Of a stretch of DNA of 64,000 nucleotides, positions 43,949 to 53,112 are shown one piece after another. The stretch's first letter is position 1; each line of letters starts with the position of its first letter. A model generated the notes under the pieces. The model made no database searches and was not told the DNA's origin. It saw only the letters and a program-made list of their open reading frames with translations. Origin of the DNA: Prevotella sp. UBA2444 (GTDB taxonomy: Bacteria > Bacteroidota > Bacteroidia > Bacteroidales > Bacteroidaceae); the NCBI GenBank assembly GCA_002342665.1, contig DDQK01000035.1, forward strand, positions 67,087-131,086, read 5' to 3'. The position numbers and the translations under genes were made by a program.

Positions 43949-46900
43949 CTATTTCCTGTGCTTCAGTCTGTACTCAAGCGGTGTCATGCCGAATTTCTCC
44001 TTGAAGATTGTGATATAGTTCTCGGCAGTCAGGAAGCCTACGTTCGTGGCCAACTCACTCATATTGATATTCGTACGTTTCAGGAGGATGCAGGAGTGCT
44101 TCAGTCGCAGGTCGCGCACCAGTTCTGCCGGCGTCTTGCCTGTCAGCGTCCGTACCCTGTGGAAGAAGGGTACACGTCCCATACCCATTGCTGTAGCCAT
44201 CTCCTCGAGACTGATTTGTCCGCGACTCATGTTCTGCATCACGTATTGCTCGATGTTCTTCATCAGCTGCTGATCCATCGCGTCGAGCATCGAGTAGTCA
44301 CTTAGGGTGGCCGTCTCCTCGCCTTCGCCGTTTTCCTTGTCTGACACCGTGGGCACGTCTTCCGTGACCACACCACCTTCATTGGCCTGTACCGTCTGCT
44401 TTTTCTTGATCTGTATATCCACCAGGTTGATGGGGTCGTCGTCTGATACTTGGTCTGTCGTAGAGATGCGCGTATTGTCGTTGCTGTAACTCTCGGTGGC
44501 AGTTGTCATACTGGCATTCTGGTTCTCGAGCATACGGGTCTCAGCACCTTCGATGAGGTTGCTGTTCATTTCGATGGGACCCAGGCCAAGCACCTTGTTG
44601 AATCGTGTGACGGCATCCTGCAGGTTGAAGGGCTTCGACAGGTAGTCGTCAGCAGAGAGGGTAATGTTCTGCGTACGCATGTCGTGAGGAGTCAGCACGC
44701 CCTCTGTCATCAATACGAATTTGATTTTCTGCGTCACTGCTGTCGTCTTCAGGTGGTTGCACAGCTCACTGCCTGTCATGCCTTGCATGTTCTGTTTGCA
44801 GATCACCAGGTCGGGCTGCATCTCCTCGATGTCAGATGCTGCCTTCATGATGTCGTTATAGGCATGGAAGTTGTAGACATACTTTAGTCTGGTAGTGGCA
44901 AACTTCAGGAGATCCTCGTTGTCGTCGATCATCACCACCGAGAATTTCATCGTCGGGGCGTCAAGGGCTGCTCTTGAGATAGAGCGCTCTGTGGTGAGAG
45001 TGTCTCCCAGGTCAGGCAGCTCTATTTCTCCCTTTCCGTTCAGATCCAGGCGGTCGTGTACCGCGTTCTTGGCTTTCTCCTCCGGGTGCTCCAGACTGGT
45101 CTGCATGTCGCTGACGCGGGTAATCACTTGCAGCATCTGTGAGTGGAGGGCGTTCAGCTGCTCGCGTTCCTCGAGACTCTTCTCCTTCTCCGAGAGGTTG
45201 CCGATGATGGAGGTCATGCGCGCCATGGGCTGACGCAGGTCGTCGCTGGCTGCCTTGATCTCTTCGCGCTGTTTGATGAGCTCCGCGATGACGGCATTCT
45301 TCCGGTTCCTGATTGCCTTGATCTGCTTCATGCCAATCCGCCAGAAGTAGATGACCACAGCAGCGATGATGATGTAGGCCATGATCATCCACCAGGAGAG
45401 CAGCCAGTGCCGCTGCACACTGATGACCAGCGTGCGCTCCTGATTGCTGAGGGCGCCTTCTGCACTGACGGCCTTCACGTGCAGGGTATATTTGCCACTG
45501 CCGAGGTCGTGGAAGGTCACACCGTGGGTGAGTGCGTTACCGTTGCGCCAGTCATCGTCGAGTCCTTCCATCCAGTACATGAACTGCAGGCGCTCGCTCT
45601 GGTTGTAGTTGCCTGCACCAAACTTGATGGTGAAGGTATTCTGGTCGTGGCTCAGGTCTAATCGCGAAGTCTCGTTGAGGGCTTGCGACAGCACCACCTT
45701 TCCTCCGTATTCATGCCCCGTGATGATTTCCTCCTCACCAATGAACAGCTGGGTGAGCATCACACGGGGCAGTGACTCATTGTCGTCGTTGCCCTTCTGC
45801 AGCACCCAGTTCACGCCAAACAGGCCACCCAGCAGCACATTTCCGTCCTTGCGAGTCAGAATGGCTCCGGGGTTGAACTCGTTGCTCTGCAGACCGTCAG
45901 CTGTGGTGTAGTTGTACAGACCGTAGTTGTTCGAGCCGTCCTCGTGGTTACGCTGGATGACTATGCGGCAGACACCACTGCTGGTGGTCACCCAGATATT
46001 GTGGTTCTTGTCTTCTGCAATACCGCAGATGTTGTTGTTGCAGAGTCCCTGCTTCTCGGTGATATAGTCCAGATTGTCGTTGTCCAGGTTCAGGATGTTC
46101 AGTCCTTCACGGGTACCTATCCAGATGAGTCCGCGAGAGTCTTGCATCACCTGCGTGATATAGTGGTTGGTGAAGGTCTTGATGTTCGTTGAGTTTCCTG
46201 TCAGCACTTTCTTCTCCGTGTTGGACAGGTTCAGGATCACCAGTCCCTCAGCCGTTCCGATAAACAGGTTGTTGGCCTTGTTGTCTTTGTTGTACGACAG
46301 ACAGGTCACGTTGTTGGTGTTCAGCTTTCCGTTCTCTCGCGTGTAGGTCGAGAATGAGTTCATTCTGGAGTTGTACACCTGCAGTCCACCGTTGGTGGCT
46401 ATCCAGAGGTTGCCGATCTTGTCTGTACAGAGATCGTTGATATGGTCGTCTATCAGTGTCTTGTTCAGACTGTCCTTGGCTTGTGAGTAGATGGTCGACG
46501 TGCCGTTCTTGATGCGCGTCAGTCCGTTGCGCTTCGAACCCACCCACAGGCTTCCGTCGTTGGTAAATGCCATAGCCGAGACCTTGAGGCTGGAGAGTGG
46601 TCCGTTGTACCCGATCACGCCCTTGTCGCTCGTGCCGTACCACACCTTTCCGCTGTCGGCTTGTGCAATGGCTGTGATGTCGCCGTTGAGCTCCGAACCG
46701 AATCGGTAGATATACTTGCCCGAATAGGCGATGCCCGACTTCTCGGTACCCACCCAGAGCAGGTCTGTGTCGTCCACGTAGACGCTCTGTATGCTGATCA
46801 CATCCTTGAACAGTTGGCGGTCGTTGATGTTGCGCGGGTGTACGGATTCTATCTCATGCGTGTTCACGTCGTAGCACAAGAGTCCCATCTGGTCTGATCC

Positions 46901-47764
46901 AATCCAGATGTTGCCGCTACGGTCACCGGCCATCCCGTTGATGTTGCGGTCCACGCCGATGCTCGTCAGTCCCAGGCGGTCGCCGATGGATGTATCCCAC
47001 TGATCAGCGCTTTTGTTGTATTTGAAGAGTGTGCCCTGTCCGTAGAGCCAGATGTTGTCCATCTGGTCGGCAAACGCCTTGAGCGACTTGGAGTGGCGCA
47101 GTTTGCGTGTGGCTATCTCGTTGCTGGCCCATACCGTGTGCTGCTGGTGCATCACGTCGCAGCATACCAGCCGTCCGTCGTCATATACCAGTATGGCACC
47201 GTCTTTACACTCGCTGATGGAGCAGATGACGCCTTGTGGCACGCCGTGTGCATCGTCGGTATAGCCGAACTCATAGGTTCCCTGCTGCTGCATGTTGAAA
47301 CAGATCACGCCTTTGTTAGGGATGGCTGCCCACAGATTCTTGTGACGGTCCACATAGACAATGCTCGGGATGGTCTCAATGCCCATGCTGGCGAAGTATT
47401 GCTTCATGTCGCGCTCGAAGGTTTCTGTCTGCGGATGGTAGATACAGTAGCCTGAAGCGGTCTCTATGAGCAGGTTGCCGTCGAGTGTCTCCTGTATGGA
47501 GTTGATGTAGCTGTTGGGCAGCGATGAGCCGTCTTGCGAGTCGCTCTGGAAGTTCTTGAACACATAGCCATCGTAACGGTATAGTCCGGCAGGGGTACCG
47601 AACCACATAAATCCGCGCGAGTCTTTCATGATGCAGTTGATCTGGCTGCTGGTCAGTCCGTCGCGCGCGTCCAATGTCTTAAACAGATAGTCTGCCACCA
47701 CTACCAGCGGCAGCATGAGCATCAGTGCGATGATTATTTTCTTTATATTCCTCATAAAGTCCAA
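43949..47764 (-). CDS. Degenerate hybrid two-component-type regulator (propeller, Y_Y_Y, receiver-like, AraC)
   Basis: 1271 residues. Signal/anchor at 1-25, two-component propeller repeats (about 30-690; many IWIGT/LWVGT-type strands), Y_Y_Y domain (about 700-780), one membrane helix (about 788-808), a dimerisation-like coiled coil (about 815-900), a receiver-like domain (about 943-1060) and an AraC DNA-binding domain (about 1158-1271). Compared with normal HTCS proteins, the phospho-His is Asp (D841 in SDDLRQP), there is no HATPase_c domain, and the receiver phospho-Asp is K990 (ICKQNM), although acidic D947/D948 and the SKPF lysine remain. Likely a phosphorylation-independent transmembrane regulator. 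Confidence 0.85.
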   Translation of the reverse strand: MDFMRNIKKIIIALMLMLPLVVVADYLFKTLDARDGLTSSQINCIMKDSRGFMWFGTPAGLYRYDGYVFKNFQSDSQDGSSLPNSYINSIQETLDGNLLIETASGYCIYHPQTETFERDMKQYFASMGIETIPSIVYVDRHKNLWAAIPNKGVICFNMQQQGTYEFGYTDDAHGVPQGVICSISECKDGAILVYDDGRLVCCDVMHQQHTVWASNEIATRKLRHSKSLKAFADQMDNIWLYGQGTLFKYNKSADQWDTSIGDRLGLTSIGVDRNINGMAGDRSGNIWIGSDQMGLLCYDVNTHEIESVHPRNINDRQLFKDVISIQSVYVDDTDLLWVGTEKSGIAYSGKYIYRFGSELNGDITAIAQADSGKVWYGTSDKGVIGYNGPLSSLKVSAMAFTNDGSLWVGSKRNGLTRIKNGTSTIYSQAKDSLNKTLIDDHINDLCTDKIGNLWIATNGGLQVYNSRMNSFSTYTRENGKLNTNNVTCLSYNKDNKANNLFIGTAEGLVILNLSNTEKKVLTGNSTNIKTFTNHYITQVMQDSRGLIWIGTREGLNILNLDNDNLDYITEKQGLCNNNICGIAEDKNHNIWVTTSSGVCRIVIQRNHEDGSNNYGLYNYTTADGLQSNEFNPGAILTRKDGNVLLGGLFGVNWVLQKGNDDNESLPRVMLTQLFIGEEEIITGHEYGGKVVLSQALNETSRLDLSHDQNTFTIKFGAGNYNQSERLQFMYWMEGLDDDWRNGNALTHGVTFHDLGSGKYTLHVKAVSAEGALSNQERTLVISVQRHWLLSWWMIMAYIIIAAVVIYFWRIGMKQIKAIRNRKNAVIAELIKQREEIKAASDDLRQPMARMTSIIGNLSEKEKSLEEREQLNALHSQMLQVITRVSDMQTSLEHPEEKAKNAVHDRLDLNGKGEIELPDLGDTLTTERSISRAALDAPTMKFSVVMIDDNEDLLKFATTRLKYVYNFHAYNDIMKAASDIEEMQPDLVICKQNMQGMTGSELCNHLKTTAVTQKIKFVLMTEGVLTPHDMRTQNITLSADDYLSKPFNLQDAVTRFNKVLGLGPIEMNSNLIEGAETRMLENQNASMTTATESYSNDNTRISTTDQVSDDDPINLVDIQIKKKQTVQANEGGVVTEDVPTVSDKENGEGEETATLSDYSMLDAMDQQLMKNIEQYVMQNMSRGQISLEEMATAMGMGRVPFFHRVRTLTGKTPAELVRDLRLKHSCILLKRTNINMSELATNVGFLTAENYITIFKEKFGMTPLEYRLKHRK

Positions 47765-47773
47765 TCTTCAATG

Positions 47774-47815
47774 TTCAATCTCTCAATCTCTCAATCTCTC
47801 AATCTCTCAATCTCC
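47774..47815. repeat. 8-bp tandem repeat CTCTCAAT between kdsD and the hybrid regulator
   Basis: About five copies of CTCTCAAT, filling most of the junction between the kdsD stop and the regulator start. Confidence 0.9.
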
Positions 47816-48763
47816 TCAAATCTCACACGCATAGTGGTCTACGACGCCCAGCAGATGGCTTGCATCGTCAGTCACCAGTACAGAGTGGATTTTGTATTTG
47901 TTCATCATTCGTTGTATCTCCGTAATTTTGGTGTCGGGCCTCACCGTCTTTGGCGTGCGCGTCATAATGTCGCTCACAGTGCGGTCGAAGAATTCTGCCT
48001 GCCATTTCTCCATGGCCCGGCGGATATCGCCGTCAGTGATCAGTCCCACCACCTTGCCGTCTGTCTCAGCTACGCCGAGTCCCAGCTTACCCTTGCTCAC
48101 CAGGATGATGGCTTCGCCCAGATGCATATCGGGGGGCAGTACGGGCAGATCGTCGCGGAACATCACGTCCTGTGCGGTGGTCAGCAGGCGCTTGCCCAGT
48201 TCTCCCCCAGGGTGGAACTGTGCAAAGTCGCGTGGCTGGAATCCGCGCTTCTCCATCAGTGCGATGGCTAGTGCGTCGCCCATGGCCAGCTGAGCCATTG
48301 TCGAACTGGTGGGGGCCAGGTTCATGGGGCAGGCTTCCTTTTCCACGCTCACGTTCAGGTGGCACGTGGCATATTTGGCCAGTAGCGACTGTGGATTTCC
48401 CGTCATGCCGATGATGGGTATCTGCATGTGCAGCACCATCGGGATGAAGCGTAGCAGCTCGTCTGTCTGTCCGGAGTGGGAGAGTGCCAGCACCACGTCG
48501 TCGCTGGTCATCACGCCCAGGTCGCCGTGGAACACGTCGAGCGGGTTGATGAAGAAGGAGGGCGTGCCTGTCGAGGATAGTGTGGCGGCGATCTTCGCGC
48601 CGATGTGTCCGCTCTTGCCTACACCCGTCACGATGATCTTGCCCTTGCACCGGTACATCAGTTCCACTGCCTTATCAAACCGTTCGTCCAACTGGGGGAT
48701 GAGCCCCAGTACGGCCTCGGCCTCGTCCTTGAAGCATTGTATGGCGTATTCCCTGCTATTCAT
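47816..48763 (-). CDS. kdsD: Arabinose 5-phosphate isomerase (KpsF/KdsD family)
   Basis: 315 residues. N-terminal SIS domain (about 30-170; TGVGKSGHIGAKIAATLSSTGTPSFF and ALSHSGQTDE) and two C-terminal CBS domains (about 205-315). It turns ribulose 5-phosphate into arabinose 5-phosphate, the substrate of KdsA. The start overlaps the kdsA stop by 8 nt, so they are translationally coupled for Kdo synthesis. Confidence 0.95.
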   Translation of the reverse strand: MNSREYAIQCFKDEAEAVLGLIPQLDERFDKAVELMYRCKGKIIVTGVGKSGHIGAKIAATLSSTGTPSFFINPLDVFHGDLGVMTSDDVVLALSHSGQTDELLRFIPMVLHMQIPIIGMTGNPQSLLAKYATCHLNVSVEKEACPMNLAPTSSTMAQLAMGDALAIALMEKRGFQPRDFAQFHPGGELGKRLLTTAQDVMFRDDLPVLPPDMHLGEAIILVSKGKLGLGVAETDGKVVGLITDGDIRRAMEKWQAEFFDRTVSDIMTRTPKTVRPDTKITEIQRMMNKYKIHSVLVTDDASHLLGVVDHYACEI

Positions 48764-49616
48764 GATGATGTTGTTTTTCCGGATATTCCGGGTATTCCGG
48801 GTATTCCGGATATTCCGTATTTTCCGTATTTTCCGTATTTTCCGGGTATTCCGGGGTTTTTCTCAGCGCGTGTACCAGCGCCTCCAGCTTATCGAGCTCC
48901 AGCATGTTGGCTGCATCGCTCAGACCATGGTCGGGGTCGGGGTGAACCTCGAAGAACCAGCCCGTAGCCCCAAAGGCCTTGGCGGCCAGTGCCATCTGCG
49001 GCACATAGCGGCGGTCGCCGCCTGTCTTGCCGTCGCTGCCTCCCGGGCGCTGTACGCTGTGGGTACAGTCCATGATGACGGTGGGCACCAGCTCCAGCAT
49101 GTCGGGGATGTTGCGGAAGTCCACCACCAGATTGTTGTATCCCATCATGTTGCCACGCTCCGTGAGCCATACTTCCTGCGCACCGGCTTCCCGGGCTTTC
49201 TCTACGGGGTATTTCATGTCCTTCCCGCTCAGAAACTGTGCCTTCTTGATGTTCACCGTGCGCCCTGTCTTGGCAGCAGCCACCAGCAGGTCTGTCTGAC
49301 GGCAGAGGAAGGCGGGTATCTGTATCACGTCGCACACCTCGCCGACGGGTGCTGCCTGCCATGATTCGTGGATGTCTGTCAGCAGCCGCAGACCGTATTT
49401 CGATTTCACGTCGGCGAGCATCTGCAGTCCGCGCTCCAGTCCCGGGCCTCGGAAAGAGTGGATGGAGGTGCGGTTAGCCTTGTCGAACGAGGCTTTGAAG
49501 ATGATGTCAGTGCCATGCTTGGTGTTGATTTCCACCAACTTACGCGCCACGCAGTCGAGCAGCTCTGCCGACTCGATGACGCATGGCCCTGCTATAATGG
49601 TTGTTTCCTTATTCAT
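48756..49616 (-). CDS. kdsA: 3-deoxy-8-phosphooctulonate synthase with repeat-coded C-terminal tail
   Basis: 286 residues from ATG at 49614-49616; the longer ORF (49676) starts before the -7 box. N-terminal IIAGPCVIES, then the TIM-barrel with FKASFDKANRTS and DCTHSVQRPGG. It condenses phosphoenolpyruvate with arabinose 5-phosphate to Kdo-8-phosphate for lipopolysaccharide. The last about 30 residues (TPEYPENTENTENTEYPEY...) are written by a 9-bp tandem repeat and exceed the usual end of the family. Promoter at 49625-49656. Confidence 0.96.
   Translation of the reverse strand: MNKETTIIAGPCVIESAELLDCVARKLVEINTKHGTDIIFKASFDKANRTSIHSFRGPGLERGLQMLADVKSKYGLRLLTDIHESWQAAPVGEVCDVIQIPAFLCRQTDLLVAAAKTGRTVNIKKAQFLSGKDMKYPVEKAREAGAQEVWLTERGNMMGYNNLVVDFRNIPDMLELVPTVIMDCTHSVQRPGGSDGKTGGDRRYVPQMALAAKAFGATGWFFEVHPDPDHGLSDAANMLELDKLEALVHALRKTPEYPENTENTENTEYPEYPEYPEYPEKQHHHE
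48777..48856. repeat. 9-bp tandem repeat TATTCCGGG in the 3' end of kdsA
   Basis: About nine imperfect copies of TATTCCGGG / TATTTTCCG; coding strand reads as a Glu-Tyr-Pro / Glu-Asn-Thr pattern. Confidence 0.92.
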
Positions 49617-49624
49617 TTTGCCCG

Positions 49625-49656
49625 CAAATATAAGCATTTTCTCTCTAACTGCCAAA
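49625..49656 (-). promoter_or_regulatory. Promoter of kdsA-kdsD (-33 TTTG, -7 TATATTTG)
   Basis: TTTG (49653-49656) and TATATTTG (49625-49632) on the minus strand with a 20-nt spacer. The -7 box ends 8 nt before the ATG, so the leader is only a few nt. Confidence 0.8.
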
Positions 49657-49670
49657 TATTCGGTAGATTT

Positions 49671-49712
49671 TTTCAATTTTTCAATCCTTCAATCCTTCAA
49701 TTCTTCAATCCT
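49671..49712. repeat. 8-bp repeat TTCAATCC at the 3' end of the MscS gene
   Basis: About five imperfect copies of TTCAATCC/TTCAATTT in the gap and at the end of the MscS-type gene; on its coding strand GGATTGA supplies the last Asp codon and stop. Confidence 0.85.
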
Positions 49713-52050
49713 TTATCAGGTGTACGTCGCGCTGCGGGAACGGTATCTCGATGCCGTTCTGGTTGAGTGTCTCGTAGACGCACTTGAGCACGTCACTCAC
49801 TACGTACGACTTCTTCGGGGCATCGGCCCAGACGAACAGGTTGAAGTTGATGCTCGAGTCGGCCATCTCCGACACCACGCTCTTGATGCGCTTCGAGTGG
49901 TCTATCCACTGGTGGTGCAGCCCGTTGACGGCCGTCTCCACCAGCTCCGTCACCTGCTTCAGGTTCGACCCGTAGGCCACGCCGAAGGGCACCACTGCCA
50001 GCACGTAGCCGTGGTTGCGCGTCAGGTTCTTGTAGTTCTTCGTGAACAGCTGCGCGTTCTGGAAGGTGATGGTCTCGCCGTAGAGCGACTCCACGATGGT
50101 CGATGTGTAGTTGATGCTCTTCACGCGACCCATCGTGCCGTCCACCTGTATCCAGTCGCCCACCTTGATACGGCCCGTCATCAGCGAGGCGCCGTAGTAG
50201 ATGTTCTCGATGATGTCCTTCGAGGCGAAACCGATACCGGTGGAGAGTCCTCCCGAGATAGCCAGCAGCCAGGAGACACTGATGTGCAGGTAGGCCAGCG
50301 AGATGAGCAGCCACAAGCCCCAGACGATGAGCTGCACCACGTTCTTGCCCATCACGGCGCGGCTCTCGGCCGTCAGCGGGTCCTTGGTTTCAAACTGCAT
50401 CCGCATCAGTGCCAGCACCGTGCGCGAGATCCAGCGGAAGAGGAACCACAGGCTCACCACCACCGTCAGCTTGAACAGGCTTACCTGCAGGTTCTCCTGG
50501 TTGATGAAACGGTATGTGAATTTGTCCCAGCACATGTCGGTCAGGTTGAACACGTCGGCAGCCCAGTAGATGCTCACCATCACCGAGCAGACGATCATCA
50601 CGGGCATCACCACCTGATGGATCAGCGTGTAGAACCATGTCTGCGTGACGGGCTTCTTCGAGAATCCGTGCTTCTCCTCGTACATCTTCAGATAGTCGGA
50701 GATGCAGGTGATGGTCAGTATGCACGTCAGCTGCATGATCCACCAGATGAGCAGCTGCACCGAGAGCAGCGTATAGCCCGCCCAGGAGCAGCAGGCCGAG
50801 GCGATGAACACCGTCAGCGATACGTAGGTGTAGAACATGTCCGAGCGCGGCACGTTGCGGTTGTGCTTCCTGATGCCCAGCCACTGCCATACGAGGCACG
50901 ACAGCAGGATCGGCGGGAAGATGATGCTCACCAGTTCACTCGGAATCAGTACGATACGGAAGGTGATCACCACAAAGCCGATCAGCAGCAGCGGCGCGTA
51001 GATATGGAAGGCGCTTTTGATCTGCTTCCCGCTGACGCGCAGTAGCAGCGAGATGAGGATTACCGCCAGCAGCCACAGGTATTCCACCAGCAGCCCGCTG
51101 GCCATAATGATGAAGTGCTGGTCTGAGTTGTAGCGTATCAGGCTCAGTAGTAGGGCCAGCGTGATGGCCGTCGTGGCCCACATGATGCTCGACCGCTTCT
51201 TCAGGAACTCCCTTGAGCGCATGCGCCTGGGCAGAAAGCGGAACACCAGCAGGTTCAGCCCGATGGCCAGCAGGGCATAGAAGCCGATGGCCACGAACAG
51301 GCCGAATATCCAGTAGATGTTCCAGTCCGAGCGCCGCGTATCCCCGCTGGTGGTGTATTTCTTGGTCACCACTTCTTTCATGCGCTCCCAGTATCTTCCG
51401 AAGTCGTGGATGATGCCGAGATACGAGTCGCCACCGTTCACGAAGATGCTCGTCTGTATGTCCAGGTAGCGCTTCTGCGCGTAGTCGTTCATGTTCTTCA
51501 GCCGCTGTTCCGTCGTGTCGTAGTAGCCTATGTAGTCTTCCATTTGCTGCGAGTCGTCCTCCAGCGTCCGCTTGATCACGGTCGCCAGCGTCATGCACAC
51601 GTTGCGGTTTATCTTCGCCTGGGGCGACATCTGCCCCTGGCGCATCCCCTTGAGCGCACCCACCAGACTGTCGTAGCGGGCTATCTCGCCGCTGGCCTTG
51701 TTGATGAACTCGCGGAAGGGCAGCTGCTGCTTCTGGAACTGCTGATACTGTTCGGTAGCCTGATGACAGGCGTAGGTCAGGTCGAAGAGGTACTCCTGGT
51801 TCTGTGAGTAGAGCATCAGCGCGTTCTGGTTCGACTGCCGCATGGTCTGCATCAGGTTGCGGAACACCTGTTCGTTCTGTTCTTTTCTTTCACTGCGCCT
51901 GGAGTTCAGTTCCTGATAGTGCTTGGTCAGCTCAGCCCTGAGTATCACCAGCGTAGAGTCGAGGCTGCGCTCTTTCAGCACGGCTCCGGCTTCCATGGCG
52001 ATGCCCGTCAGCAGAGCTAGTATCCATATGATTCTTCTCATGATTGTCAT
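49705..52050 (-). CDS. Mechanosensitive ion channel, MscS family (large, MscK-like)
   Basis: 781 residues from ATG at 52048-52050 (another ATG at 52041 is possible; the ORF start at 52092 precedes the promoter). Signal peptide, a periplasmic helical domain (about 25-185), several membrane helices (about 200-520) and a C-terminal MscS core (about 540-780) with STGIGFASKDIIENIYYGASLM and VGDWIQVDGTMGRVKSI. It opens under membrane tension to release solutes. Divergent from the BadF-type kinase gene. Confidence 0.92.
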   Translation of the reverse strand: MTIMRRIIWILALLTGIAMEAGAVLKERSLDSTLVILRAELTKHYQELNSRRSERKEQNEQVFRNLMQTMRQSNQNALMLYSQNQEYLFDLTYACHQATEQYQQFQKQQLPFREFINKASGEIARYDSLVGALKGMRQGQMSPQAKINRNVCMTLATVIKRTLEDDSQQMEDYIGYYDTTEQRLKNMNDYAQKRYLDIQTSIFVNGGDSYLGIIHDFGRYWERMKEVVTKKYTTSGDTRRSDWNIYWIFGLFVAIGFYALLAIGLNLLVFRFLPRRMRSREFLKKRSSIMWATTAITLALLLSLIRYNSDQHFIIMASGLLVEYLWLLAVILISLLLRVSGKQIKSAFHIYAPLLLIGFVVITFRIVLIPSELVSIIFPPILLSCLVWQWLGIRKHNRNVPRSDMFYTYVSLTVFIASACCSWAGYTLLSVQLLIWWIMQLTCILTITCISDYLKMYEEKHGFSKKPVTQTWFYTLIHQVVMPVMIVCSVMVSIYWAADVFNLTDMCWDKFTYRFINQENLQVSLFKLTVVVSLWFLFRWISRTVLALMRMQFETKDPLTAESRAVMGKNVVQLIVWGLWLLISLAYLHISVSWLLAISGGLSTGIGFASKDIIENIYYGASLMTGRIKVGDWIQVDGTMGRVKSINYTSTIVESLYGETITFQNAQLFTKNYKNLTRNHGYVLAVVPFGVAYGSNLKQVTELVETAVNGLHHQWIDHSKRIKSVVSEMADSSINFNLFVWADAPKKSYVVSDVLKCVYETLNQNGIEIPFPQRDVHLIKD

Positions 52051-52068
52051 GTAGTTCAATTTGGTATG

Positions 52069-52076
52069 CAAAGGTA
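52069..52076 (-). promoter_or_regulatory. -7 box (TACCTTTG) for the MscS gene
   Basis: TACCTTTG on the minus strand, 18 nt upstream of the chosen ATG. Confidence 0.6.
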
Positions 52077-52116
52077 CTGCTTTTTTCCGCAACTACGTAA
52101 ATAATTCCCGTGTTTA

Positions 52117-52148
52117 TTGCCAATTTAGGATTTTTTTCATTACTTTTG
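52117..52148 (+). promoter_or_regulatory. Promoter of the BadF-type kinase (-33 TTG, -7 TACTTTTG)
   Basis: TTG at 52117-52119 and TACTTTTG at 52141-52148 with Bacteroidetes spacing; ATG at 52176. Confidence 0.7.
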
Positions 52149-52175
52149 CATCGGAAAATCAAAAACCTATTCAGA

Positions 52176-53066
52176 ATGATGATGCTTATAGCCGATTCCG
52201 GAAGTACCAAGACCGACTGGGCCCTCGTCACGTCCGGCGCCGTCACCACCGTCAGCACCCAGGGCCTCAATCCCTATCAGTGGGATGCTGAGGGCATGGT
52301 CGGAGTCCTCACGGAGGAGCTCCTGCCGCAGCTTCGTGCCGATGAGGTGGACAGTGTGCAATTCTATGGCAGCGGGGTCACGCCCGCGATGCGCCCCAAG
52401 GTGGAGCAGGTGCTGCGCCAGGTGTTCCCCGCATTGCAGACGCTTGAGGTCGAGAGCGACCTGCTCGGTGCTGCCCGTGCCCTCTGCGGTCGTAGCGAGG
52501 GCATTGCCTGCATACTGGGCACTGGCTCCAACTCCTGTCTCTACGACGGCCGCCAGATCGTCCGCAACACGCCCTCCCTGGGCTTTATCCTTGGCGACGA
52601 GGGTGGGGGAGCCTCCCTGGGGCGCCTGTTCCTCAATGCGCTCCTCAGAGACCGCCTGTCGGCCAGCGTCTCCGACGATTTCAAGGCTGAGACTGGCCTG
52701 ACGATGTCCGAGATTATCGACCGCGTCTATCGCCAGCCCCTGCCCAATCGTTTCCTGGCTTCCCTCTCCAAGTTCATCCACAGCCACCTCGATGATGAGG
52801 CCCTCCGCCAGATGGTCACCGACAACTTCAGGGCTTTCTTCCATCACCATCTGGCGCCCTATCAGCGTCCCGACCTTCCCGTCTCCTTCGTAGGCAGCAT
52901 CGCCTGTTATTACGAGCCCCAGCTCCGTGAGGCCGCCACAGCTACAGGCTTCACCGTCGGGACCATCATCAAGAGTCCACTCGACGGGCTCGTCACTTTA
53001 ACTTCGGACCTGGCCCCAGATTTAAGTCAGCGGATGTCGAAGGAGATGAATTGGAGAAAAAAGTGA
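52176..53066 (+). CDS. BadF/BadG/BcrA-type kinase (N-acetylglucosamine kinase-like) with altered C-terminus
   Basis: 296 residues from ATG at 52176. ASKHA fold: phosphate-1 motif LIADSGSTKTDWAL, phosphate-2 region ILGTGSNSCLYDG, and GDEGGGASLG; FVGSIACYY near the C-terminal adenosine site. Relatives phosphorylate GlcNAc or similar sugars. The last about 20 residues (TLTSDLAPDLSQRMSKEMNWRKK) are read from a repeat element that begins at 52995, so the native end is probably replaced. Confidence 0.85.
   Translation: MMMLIADSGSTKTDWALVTSGAVTTVSTQGLNPYQWDAEGMVGVLTEELLPQLRADEVDSVQFYGSGVTPAMRPKVEQVLRQVFPALQTLEVESDLLGAARALCGRSEGIACILGTGSNSCLYDGRQIVRNTPSLGFILGDEGGGASLGRLFLNALLRDRLSASVSDDFKAETGLTMSEIIDRVYRQPLPNRFLASLSKFIHSHLDDEALRQMVTDNFRAFFHHHLAPYQRPDLPVSFVGSIACYYEPQLREAATATGFTVGTIIKSPLDGLVTLTSDLAPDLSQRMSKEMNWRKK
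52995..53022. repeat. 28-bp direct repeat, left copy (within the kinase gene)
   Basis: Identical over 28 bp to 53297-53324. Core includes TTCGGACCTGGCCCCAG. It supplies codons for the kinase C-terminus. Confidence 0.9.
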
Positions 53067-53075
53067 AGGAATAAT

Positions 53076-53106
53076 TTTGTGATATAAAAAGAAATGTCTA
53101 TATTTG
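53076..53106 (+). promoter_or_regulatory. Promoter inside the element (-33 TTTG, -7 TATATTTG)
   Basis: TTTG (53076-53079) and TATATTTG (53099-53106), spacer 19 nt. No recognised gene follows; it points to the RNA candidate. Confidence 0.65.
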
Positions 53107-53112
53107 CAAAAA

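Noticed and set aside
49372..51045. 557-codon plus-strand ORF opposite kdsA and MscS
   Set aside because: Runs across two well-supported minus-strand genes and has His/Arg/Gln-rich composition typical of a GC-driven shadow frame.
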